From: an uncultured Verrucomicrobiae bacterium
GTDB taxonomy: Bacteria > Verrucomicrobiota > Verrucomicrobiia > Verrucomicrobiales > DEV007
Reading direction: 5' to 3'
Assembly (NCBI GenBank): GCA_937898895.1
Contig: CALDKL010000351.1
Location: 1-8,107 of the forward strand
DNA length: 8,107 nt
The translations under genes were made by a program, and so were the position numbers. The first letter of the stretch is position 1; each line of letters starts with the position of its first letter. Shown here in pieces: positions 1 through 5,797 of this stretch. The notes beneath the pieces were generated by a model, which did no database searches, was not told the origin of the DNA, and saw nothing but the letters and a program-made list of their open reading frames with translations.

Positions 1-39
1 CACTCAATTCACTGTTTCGCTTGCGAGGAATTTCTCCTA

Positions 40-127
40 GGAGGGGTGGTCGAGTGGTTTATGGCAGCGGTCTTGAAAACCGCCGTGGGGAAACCCACCG
101 TGGGTTCGAATCCCACCCCCTCCGCCA
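40..127 (+). tRNA. tRNA-Ser (anticodon UGA)
   Basis: A complete class II (long variable arm) cloverleaf that decodes UCA serine codons. The acceptor stem pairs GGAGGGG (40-46) with CCCCTCC (117-123), followed by discriminator G124 and an encoded CCA (125-127). The anticodon stem GCGGT/ACCGC (67-71 with 79-83) encloses the loop CTTGAAA, with anticodon TGA at 74-76. A variable arm GTGGG/CCCAC (85-89 with 94-98) is typical of tRNA-Ser. The T arm is GTGGG-TTCGAAT-CCCAC. The T7 run right after the CCA may help termination. The acyltransferase operon converges on this gene from the other side. Confidence 0.97.
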
Positions 128-134
128 TTTTTTT
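128..134 (+). terminator. possible T-run terminator of the tRNA
   Basis: Seven consecutive T residues directly follow the CCA end of tRNA-Ser, so nascent RNA would end in a U tract right after the stable T-arm and acceptor stem. There is no separate GC-rich hairpin between the tRNA and the T run; only a 4-bp GCCA/TGGC pairing flanks it. It may instead be a 3' processing or pausing site. Confidence 0.35.
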
Positions 135-264
135 GGCAGATCGAAGTCGGCGAGTCCCGCCGCTTTCCAGAGGAATACTCAGGGCATTCAGGTGAGCGAT
201 GGCCCGACGGGCGGCCAAATTCGATGCTTCAGCCAACGGCTTCCGAATGGCTCCGTCTCGCCGC

Positions 265-906
265 TCACTCGCCTCGGCTGTCGCGCAATTCGAGGGCGCG
301 GATTCCCTCCATGATCCGGTTCGCGATGGCCTGGTAGCGGTCCTTTGCCGAGAGCGACTCGTCCGCAATGAGATCGTCGAAACGAATCAGCTCGCCCACG
401 ACCAGGGTGGCAGGGTGGCGCTTCAGCTTCTTGCTGCCGCGAGGCAGCGCTTTTTCCGGGCCAAAGAGCCGTACCGGCAGGACGGGGACATTCGCCTTGC
501 TCACGATCATGCCCACACCCGGCTCGCCCTCCGTCTTGAGTTTTCCGTCGAGCGTGCGCTCGCCTTCGGGAAAGATGAGCACCTTCTTCCCTTCCTTCAA
601 CAGACCGATGACATATTTCAAAGCGGAGAGTTCGGGCTTTTCCTGATTGACGGGGATGGCATTGACCCGGGTGAAGAGAAAGTTCGCCACGGGATGATCG
701 AACAGGGATTTCCGCGCAAAGTAATACAAGGGTTCGCGAAACGCCGCACCAATGAAGGGAGGATCGAGAAAACTGACGTGATTCGATGCGATGAGGAGCC
801 CCTGCGGCAGATCCCCGAGTCGCTCGCGATTCTGCACGCGATAGGAGCACATCACTTTCGCGACGATCTTCGAAAGGGTATGCCCGAGCCAGTACCACAG
901 ATTCAT
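265..906 (-). CDS. plsC: 1-acyl-sn-glycerol-3-phosphate acyltransferase (PlsC family)
   Basis: The 213-residue product should transfer an acyl chain to the sn-2 position of lysophosphatidic acid, giving phosphatidic acid at the inner face of the cytoplasmic membrane. Seen in the sequence: the catalytic HX4D motif as NHVSFLD (residues 42-48), the substrate-binding FPEG motif (112-115, in IFPEGER), and the later VPVLPVRLFG block (140-149). Length is normal for small soluble-type PlsC proteins; a short hydrophobic N-terminal stretch (about 3-20) could associate with membrane. It is the last gene of the minus-strand cluster, 27 nt after the small lipoprotein gene. No Shine-Dalgarno sequence precedes the ATG. 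The family assignment is firm; the exact acceptor (LPA or a related lysolipid) is inferred. Confidence 0.93.
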   Translation of the reverse strand: MNLWYWLGHTLSKIVAKVMCSYRVQNRERLGDLPQGLLIASNHVSFLDPPFIGAAFREPLYYFARKSLFDHPVANFLFTRVNAIPVNQEKPELSALKYVIGLLKEGKKVLIFPEGERTLDGKLKTEGEPGVGMIVSKANVPVLPVRLFGPEKALPRGSKKLKRHPATLVVGELIRFDDLIADESLSAKDRYQAIANRIMEGIRALELRDSRGE

Positions 907-933
907 GACGGACCACTACGCACGATGAGCACC

Positions 934-1101
934 TCAGGCACGATCGGCCACCGCATTCGGAGCGGAGTCTGTCTGCACGGCGCGAAGCGGGGCGGTGAGC
1001 AGGTTCGCCGCCCGATTGACCTGCGTGGCCACGAGGCCGCAGCCGCTGAGAAACAAAGGAGCGGAACCCGCGAGAACCAGAATGAGGAAAATTCGCAACA
1101 T
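934..1101 (-). CDS. small membrane lipoprotein, unknown function
   Basis: A 55-residue protein starting at the ATG complementary to 1099-1101. It has a short hydrophobic signal segment (residues 1-17) followed by a lipobox LSGC (18-21), with Cys21 as the predicted lipidation site, so the mature peptide would be only about 35 residues. The mature part (CGLVATQVNRAANLL...) is mildly amphipathic with no domain I recognise; it resembles the entericidin-like class of tiny lipoproteins only in size and layout. A longer reading frame extends upstream to 1317, but that part lies inside the DUF4350 gene and would bury the signal peptide. It sits 31 nt after the DUF4350 stop and 27 nt before plsC. A perfect TTGACA overlaps the upstream stop codon and may drive it separately. 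Confidence 0.72.
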   Translation of the reverse strand: MLRIFLILVLAGSAPLFLSGCGLVATQVNRAANLLTAPLRAVQTDSAPNAVADRA

Positions 1102-1130
1102 GGCAGTCTTTTCGCGGTGAACTCGCGCCT

Positions 1131-1136
1131 TGTCAA
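1131..1136 (-). promoter_or_regulatory. possible internal -35 element for the lipoprotein gene
   Basis: On the minus strand positions 1136-1131 read TTGACA, a perfect sigma-70 -35 consensus, with the TGA stop of the DUF4350 gene inside it. Exactly 29 nt separate it from the lipoprotein ATG, the same distance as for the -35-like elements of the two plus-strand genes at 5798 and 6978. The -10 is weak: AAAAGA at 18-nt spacing, or AAGACT at 20 nt. If used, it would uncouple the lipoprotein and plsC from the rest of the cluster. Confidence 0.4.
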
Positions 1137-2560
1137 CGTTTTCGGAGCAACCCGGTGATGGTTCGGTAGGCCTCGACCGCACTGAGATGCTTTGGGTCGG
1201 CACGGTGGCGCTCCACCACTGCGGCGATCGAGGTCCGGACTTTTTCGGGAACTTCGGCCACGGAGGACGTGCTCCAAATCTCAACACAACGGGAAAGCAA
1301 TCCCGACACCGGGACACTGCGTCGCAACAAGCGAATCAGGCCGGCCCCGGTCCCTTCCCCCATCACCGCACCCGCCCCTCCCTGGAGCCCCCGATCCATC
1401 TGCTCATTTCCAGGCACGAGAGGACTGGCGCTCCGCCATGCCCACAGGACGAGAAACCCGACGAGTCCCAGGAAAAATCCATGAGCCCGGTATCGGCGCA
1501 CGAGTTTCATCGCACCGCCTGTCTCAACGGTGCCGTGGATCGTCTCGTCGAAGACAATCTTCGTCCTGCCTCCGAGCAGCCAGAGGAGAAAATCCGGCTC
1601 GGCCCCGAGATGAAGGCTCTCGTTGCTCGCAAAATAGGTATCCGAGGCGAGGACGACACTGCCTTTTCCGTAGCGGCGCTCGATCACGACAGGTTTGCCT
1701 TCGACCGTGGCCACCGTTTCCCAGGAATCGTCTGTCGCCTTGAAGCGATATTGGGATCTCCAGAGTGGCAACTCCGGCGGCACGGGTGCTCCCGTCGCGG
1801 TCTTCCCGGCCTCGGTCTCCCACCCTTCCTCGGGGCGGGTAAACGCCACCGGATTCTCGACCTCAAATCCCAGTTTGTCGATGAAGCGAGGTCCCATCGC
1901 CGCGGTCATCTCTTCTTCGAGCCTGCGTTCCTCCCTTTCCTCTTCCTCTTCCTTTTCCTTCTCGGGCTTGCTCTTTGTGTCGGGAGTCTCGGTCCTTTCT
2001 GAATCGGGCGTCCGCTTCCCGGTAGGCGAGGTGTTTTGCCCCTCTTTCCCGTCTGATTTCTTTTCGGCGGTTTCCCTGGCCTTTTCCTCCGCTTCGCGCC
2101 GCGCCCGCTCTTCGCGAATGTGTCGGCGCCGATCGGTCCAGTCTTCCTCCAGCTCGCTGATTCCGGGACGGAACACTTCCGGGACGAGACCGGGATTGAT
2201 CGTGAGGACGAGGCGGGCTCCCGCCTCAACCGCCTTCATCACCGGCGAATGATCGGGCGCACGAATGTCGTCGAATCCGTCGCGCGGGTATCCGAGCAGG
2301 AGAATGGCACTTTCCGCATCGAGTCCACGAATGGAGTTGAGGTCGGTGAGATTGCGCGAAACGCGGATCGAATCGATCTCCGCGAGGGATTCGTAGAACA
2401 CGCTGGTGCCGAGCGGATCGCTGCGGAAACTCGCGTAATGCGGATAGATGCCGCCCTCACTGAAACGCTTTTCCAGCACTTCATAGAAACCGACGACGAG
2501 AACCACCCCGAGTAGGACGAGGCCCGCTTTCATCGCGATGGAGTGTGATTTCATGTTCAC
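1133..2560 (-). CDS. DUF4350 domain-containing membrane protein
   Basis: A 475-residue protein with an N-terminal membrane segment (about residues 11-26), a large extracytoplasmic region, a second membrane segment (about 360-376, after RRYRAHG) and a cytoplasmic tail of about 100 residues. Family features seen: the DPLGTSVFYESL segment (48-59), a gatase-like beta-strand segment SAILLLGYP (84-92), GKGSVVLASD (298-307), and the DETIHG block (338-343) matching the DEYHHG-like motif of DUF4350. Biochemical function is unknown; members usually occur with DUF4129, MoxR and DUF58 genes. A very acidic/basic low-complexity stretch (about 144-218) interrupts the outer region. The start is GTG at 2560, overlapping the upstream stop by 4 nt (GTGA). 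An ATG two codons later (2554) is equally plausible. No Shine-Dalgarno sequence is visible. Confidence 0.82.
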   Translation of the reverse strand: MNMKSHSIAMKAGLVLLGVVLVVGFYEVLEKRFSEGGIYPHYASFRSDPLGTSVFYESLAEIDSIRVSRNLTDLNSIRGLDAESAILLLGYPRDGFDDIRAPDHSPVMKAVEAGARLVLTINPGLVPEVFRPGISELEEDWTDRRRHIREERARREAEEKARETAEKKSDGKEGQNTSPTGKRTPDSERTETPDTKSKPEKEKEEEEEREERRLEEEMTAAMGPRFIDKLGFEVENPVAFTRPEEGWETEAGKTATGAPVPPELPLWRSQYRFKATDDSWETVATVEGKPVVIERRYGKGSVVLASDTYFASNESLHLGAEPDFLLWLLGGRTKIVFDETIHGTVETGGAMKLVRRYRAHGFFLGLVGFLVLWAWRSASPLVPGNEQMDRGLQGGAGAVMGEGTGAGLIRLLRRSVPVSGLLSRCVEIWSTSSVAEVPEKVRTSIAAVVERHRADPKHLSAVEAYRTITGLLRKR

Positions 2561-4335
2561 CGTTGCGACGCCGGATGGGGCGGACGGTGCGCCGTCCTCG
2601 ACGATTCCTCCGCAATGAGCGCGTGATTCCCGAGATAACCCTCTATGGTGCCGGACCCAGGACGGTGCAGTCCATACCAGACCCTCTCGAAGAGGGCCGT
2701 ATTTTCCTCAAAGGCACGTCGCAATTCGGCGAGGGGCCTCGCTCGGAAGAGCAGCTCATTCCGATAGTCCCGATTCGATTTGAACCGCGCGATTCTCAGG
2801 AGTCCTCGTTCGCCGAGGTGGGCGAGGGTCGCAAGGAAGAGCGCCCGAATCGCGAGGCGATCTTCACCCTTTTCGATCTGCTCGCGGGCGAGACGCAGCC
2901 ATTCCTCCTCATGCAACTGCGTCGCCACGATGTCCTCGCTCGCGAGATCGACCGGCCCTCCCCCGCCCTGCTCCGCGATCTCGATCCGCTCCTGCCCGCG
3001 GTATCTTCGGTACATCACCCAGACGAGCCAGAGGAGCAATCCCAGGATCACGACAACCAGGGCCACCGAGGTGGTCGTCCCGATCTGTTTCAGAAATCCC
3101 GGCTCCTTCATCGAATCGCGACGAGAGGCCCGGCGCTCCCGTTCAAAAATACGTTTCAACGCCTCTTCGATCCACTCCTCGATTTTCTTCAAAGATCGCT
3201 TCACACTCTCGGCAATCTCTTCGAGTCGTTGTCCCAGCCAGGACTCCTCAGCATTTTCGCTGTCCTCCTCGATGCGCCGGGAGAGCTGCCATTGGTATTT
3301 CTTTTTCTCGAGGGTTTCGGCGATCTCCTTTCGAAAACGTTCCGGATCGACCGACGGGGCTACGGTCTCCCCCTGAGTTGGGGAAGCCGCTGCGGGGGCG
3401 GGTTGCGCCGAGGCAACTCCCGACATCCCGAAGAACACGAGCATTCCCACAGCCGCGACGCGACCGAGAGAGGCCCGTTCGCGTTGATCTTCGATTCTCC
3501 TCGCCTCCCGAGAGGCGGCGAGGCGGCTGAGCAGATCCGCTCCGGACAGGCGCGAATCGGCGTAGAAGCAACGAAGCACGTAAGCGGCCAGGTAGAGCGG
3601 CATGATCACGATCTGCGCGAGGAGGAAGGTTCCGAGGACAAAGGTTGTGTTCGAGGCCGCTACGGAGGGAGCGAGGGTGAAGAGGCTTTCGATACCGAAG
3701 ATTGCCTTCACCAGGCCGGGCACGATGAGGCAGGTCGAAACGAGGTTGATCCAGGTGAAGAGAAAGACAAAAAAGAAAATGATGAGCATCCCGTGGTTCT
3801 GCGCCCATTGGTCGTGGGAGAAGCGGATCGCGGAACCGAGGAGATTTCGCAGGGGACGATCCCGAACCGGCTGGGTCAGGGCGAGAGCCGAGAAGTTCTG
3901 TTGGGTCGCGAGGATCCAGCCCAGAGGGATGGCAAAAAACAGCCCCACGATCAGCATGGGGATCTGGAAGGCCTGGAGAAACCAAAGGGCCGCGAGCGCG
4001 CGGAACCGATCCGCCGCCCCGTTTGCAGGAAGGTGCCCGGGATTGAGCCGATCCCAGAGCCGGGCGCAGAATTTCGCGTGGGTGAACCGCATCCACATCC
4101 AAAGAAAGGTCATCGCAACTGCGGCAAAGGCGGCGTCGCGCGCGGCGAGGCTGCTGCGCCCCATGTCGGCGACGAAGTAGAGCAAGCCCACCGACCAGGG
4201 CACCGCTCCGCAGCCATACCACCAGATCGCACCGAGATCGACCGTGCGCACGAGATGAAAGGCCTCCTCGAGAATCGGGAGCGCTCCCGCCTCCGTCTTC
4301 CGTCTCTTTACTCTGCGATGCGCCTTGCTCCTCAT
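2557..4335 (-). CDS. multi-spanning membrane protein with C-terminal DUF4129 domain
   Basis: A 592-residue protein. The N-terminal module (1-285) has about five to six hydrophobic segments (near 35-57, 67-83, 113-145, 183-209, 229-256). A basic stretch then leads into a signal-peptide-like segment (about 291-311, ending ASAQP). Next come a charged, probably coiled-coil region (331-408), one membrane helix (421-442) and a cytoplasmic C-terminal domain (475-558). The C-terminal domain carries the DUF4129 pattern: AREQIEKGEDRLAIRALFLA, then NRDYRNELL, then a closing FERVWYG (549-555). In other proteins DUF4129 follows transglutaminase or stands next to MoxR/DUF58 genes; its function is unknown. 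It begins 9 nt after the zinc-finger gene and overlaps the DUF4350 gene by 4 nt, so translation is probably coupled. Confidence 0.82.
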   Translation of the reverse strand: MRSKAHRRVKRRKTEAGALPILEEAFHLVRTVDLGAIWWYGCGAVPWSVGLLYFVADMGRSSLAARDAAFAAVAMTFLWMWMRFTHAKFCARLWDRLNPGHLPANGAADRFRALAALWFLQAFQIPMLIVGLFFAIPLGWILATQQNFSALALTQPVRDRPLRNLLGSAIRFSHDQWAQNHGMLIIFFFVFLFTWINLVSTCLIVPGLVKAIFGIESLFTLAPSVAASNTTFVLGTFLLAQIVIMPLYLAAYVLRCFYADSRLSGADLLSRLAASREARRIEDQRERASLGRVAAVGMLVFFGMSGVASAQPAPAAASPTQGETVAPSVDPERFRKEIAETLEKKKYQWQLSRRIEEDSENAEESWLGQRLEEIAESVKRSLKKIEEWIEEALKRIFERERRASRRDSMKEPGFLKQIGTTTSVALVVVILGLLLWLVWVMYRRYRGQERIEIAEQGGGGPVDLASEDIVATQLHEEEWLRLAREQIEKGEDRLAIRALFLATLAHLGERGLLRIARFKSNRDYRNELLFRARPLAELRRAFEENTALFERVWYGLHRPGSGTIEGYLGNHALIAEESSRTAHRPPHPASQR

Positions 4336-4344
4336 GTCGCGGAC

Positions 4345-4665
4345 TTATTCCCAGATCGTGCCATCGTGGAAGGCGTCCGGAATGTCTCCCAGAAATCGGG
4401 CAAAGAGGTAAAACAAGGCCCAGACCAGCGTCAGCGCCACTGCGAACTGCATCCAGGCTGCGGGATGGAGCCGCATCCGCCCGCGAGGGGAACGCCCCGC
4501 CCTAGCCTCGTCGGCGGCACTGATCAGGCAGGTCGAGCAAATCAACTTTCCGGAATGCTCCGTGACACACTCACCACAGAAAAACCGTCGGCACGAAGGG
4601 CAACGAACCGTGGCGGACCGCTCGTGGTGGAAGGTACACACCGCTTTCGAAAGTCCTTCGCTCAT
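4345..4665 (-). CDS. membrane-anchored B-box-like zinc-finger protein
   Basis: A 106-residue protein. Its N-terminal half has an ordered set of metal ligands: C10-x2-H13, C22-x2-C25, C30-x2-C33, H37 and C43-x2-C46, enough to bind two zinc ions in a B-box or treble-clef-like fold. A basic linker (55-67) leads to one membrane helix (about 69-92) and a short acidic tail. Such fingers usually serve protein contacts, not DNA binding; a role in assembling the neighbouring membrane proteins is my inference. The chosen ATG at 4665 forms an ATGA overlap with the stop of the upstream gene. An in-frame extension up to 4746 is open but lies inside the preceding gene and looks unstructured. The next gene follows after 9 nt. 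Confidence 0.8.
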   Translation of the reverse strand: MSEGLSKAVCTFHHERSATVRCPSCRRFFCGECVTEHSGKLICSTCLISAADEARAGRSPRGRMRLHPAAWMQFAVALTLVWALFYLFARFLGDIPDAFHDGTIWE

Positions 4666-5714
4666 GGTTGGGTCGAGGTTCGGGATTGTGCCTCCTCCGG
4701 TTGCGGCCCCATCAGCGTGGTCGCTCGGCGAATGCGCCCGGCCCAACGCATGGAAAGAAGCGTTCCGACAGTACCCGCCGCGATCATTCCCAGGAACAAT
4801 GCGAAAAAGACTCCGTAGAGCGCCAGCCCGCCCTCCGAGGCCAGGGCCGTGTACGCCTCGAGCGGTCCCGTGACACCGACGGTGTATGCGGGTTCGCGCA
4901 TCGCCGCGACCAAATAGTAGACCGATCCGATGACGATGACGAGAAAGTGCAGCACGAGCAGCAGCCAGAGGATCCGCCGGATCGATTCCGGGGCAGGACG
5001 CCGCACCGATGCCACCAATGCCAGAATCGCGAGCAGGCTGGCGACGAGAATGAGAAACATCACCCCGCCCGTCAGCAGCGAACTCTCCAGATGCAGACCG
5101 ACCAGCGCGGTGAATCCGAAGAGCAAAAAGATCGCGAAGGTCACCACCGCCGTCTTCGGGATGGCAAAGAAGCCGTCCCCGCGCATCCCCGTCCCTGCCG
5201 AATTCGTCATGTCGCTCGATCCGACAACGATGCCTGCCTGGCGCTCCCGGACGAGTCCGTCGATGCGCTTCACCACCTCGAGAGCCCGGTGATAGCGGTT
5301 GAGGGGACGGATCCGCTCGCGGGTCAGTCGCGTCTGCAGATCGCAGATACAGGTCGGCCCCAGCACGAGATGGCGTATCAGCAGCGCCATCGCTCCCAGT
5401 CCCGCGATCAGAAAAAACGAGATCACCACGACGGAAGCGATTTCCAACTCTTTGGAAAAAACGAAGATCAGCGAGGCGATACTCACCGAGGCGAGGAAGG
5501 TCAGCAGGAAGAGCAAACCCATCCCCATGCGCGAGGTTTTCGCCAGGTTCACCGCCTCGATCTCGGTCAGTCGAAAACGTTTGTATTCCTCCGCCGTGAC
5601 CATGAGAACACCGGAGCCCTTCACATAGACGAGATGATCCTCACCGAGCCACAAGCTCGAGAATCCCAGGAGATCATGCGCGAGGCGACGGTAGCGTTCG
5701 TGAAAGGGTTTCAA
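4662..5714 (-). CDS. conserved six-helix membrane protein of unknown function
   Basis: A 350-residue protein, first gene of the minus-strand cluster. The N-terminal segment (18-61) reads LWLGEDHLVYVKGSG then EEYKRFRLTEIEAV, a beta-rich, PH-like looking block that I have seen ahead of membrane helices in Verrucomicrobia-type proteins. Predicted helices lie near 65-87, 93-115, 189-207, 212-236, 248-270 and 297-320. A cytoplasmic loop (121-165) contains CDLQT and a basic helix LNRYHRALEVVKRIDGL, and the C-terminal tail is polar. No catalytic motif is visible. The start is TTG (5714-5712); the frame is closed by a stop at 5753-5751 and contains no ATG or GTG before this codon. A possible promoter TTGACC-18-TTCACT lies just upstream. 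It overlaps the zinc-finger gene by 4 nt. Confidence 0.75.
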   Translation of the reverse strand: MKPFHERYRRLAHDLLGFSSLWLGEDHLVYVKGSGVLMVTAEEYKRFRLTEIEAVNLAKTSRMGMGLLFLLTFLASVSIASLIFVFSKELEIASVVVISFFLIAGLGAMALLIRHLVLGPTCICDLQTRLTRERIRPLNRYHRALEVVKRIDGLVRERQAGIVVGSSDMTNSAGTGMRGDGFFAIPKTAVVTFAIFLLFGFTALVGLHLESSLLTGGVMFLILVASLLAILALVASVRRPAPESIRRILWLLLVLHFLVIVIGSVYYLVAAMREPAYTVGVTGPLEAYTALASEGGLALYGVFFALFLGMIAAGTVGTLLSMRWAGRIRRATTLMGPQPEEAQSRTSTQP

Positions 5715-5724
5715 GATGGCGACC

Positions 5725-5754
5725 AGTGAACACCGGAGAGACCGGTCGGGTCAA
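5725..5754 (-). promoter_or_regulatory. possible promoter of the minus-strand envelope cluster
   Basis: Reading the minus strand, TTGACC (5754-5749) and TTCACT (5730-5725) are separated by 18 nt and lie 10 nt before the TTG start at 5714. The -35 matches the consensus at 5 of 6 positions, the -10 at only 3 of 6. The spacer holds an inverted repeat ACCGG-AGAGA-CCGGT (5732-5746) that could be an operator. The divergent promoter for the phosphoesterase gene has its -35 only 8 bp away. Confidence 0.4.
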
Positions 5755-5762
5755 GGAAAGGC

Positions 5763-5792
5763 TTGCGAAAGACCGCATTTTGGCAATAGACT
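5763..5792 (+). promoter_or_regulatory. probable promoter of the metallophosphoesterase gene
   Basis: TTGCGA (5763-5768) and TAGACT (5787-5792) are separated by 18 nt. The -10 ends only 5 nt before the ATG at 5798, so transcription should begin at or next to the start codon, giving a leaderless or near-leaderless mRNA. The same TTGnnA-N29-ATG geometry recurs at 6943 and, on the minus strand, at 1136. Confidence 0.55.
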
Positions 5793-5797
5793 CGGCC

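Noticed and set aside
40..134. tRNA-Ser as an integration (att) site for a mobile element
   Set aside because: No integrase, no direct repeat of the tRNA 3' end elsewhere in the window, and neighbouring genes look like core functions.
148..212. Hairpins CGGCG-N5-CGCCG (148-162) and GCCC-N3-GGGC (202-212) as terminators of the minus-strand cluster
   Set aside because: Both stems are short and neither is followed by a T run on the minus strand.
9..368. Minus-strand open frame across the tRNA, containing GVGFEPT...TAAINHSTTPP
   Set aside because: This is the well-known false protein produced by translating the antisense of tRNA-Ser; the tRNA is complete and unambiguous.
2545..4818. 757-codon open frame on the plus strand opposite the DUF4129 and zinc-finger genes
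   Set aside because: It is antisense to genes with clear domains, spans several of their boundaries, and its translation is a low-complexity mix rich in Arg, Gly, Glu and His; it reflects GC-rich codon use.
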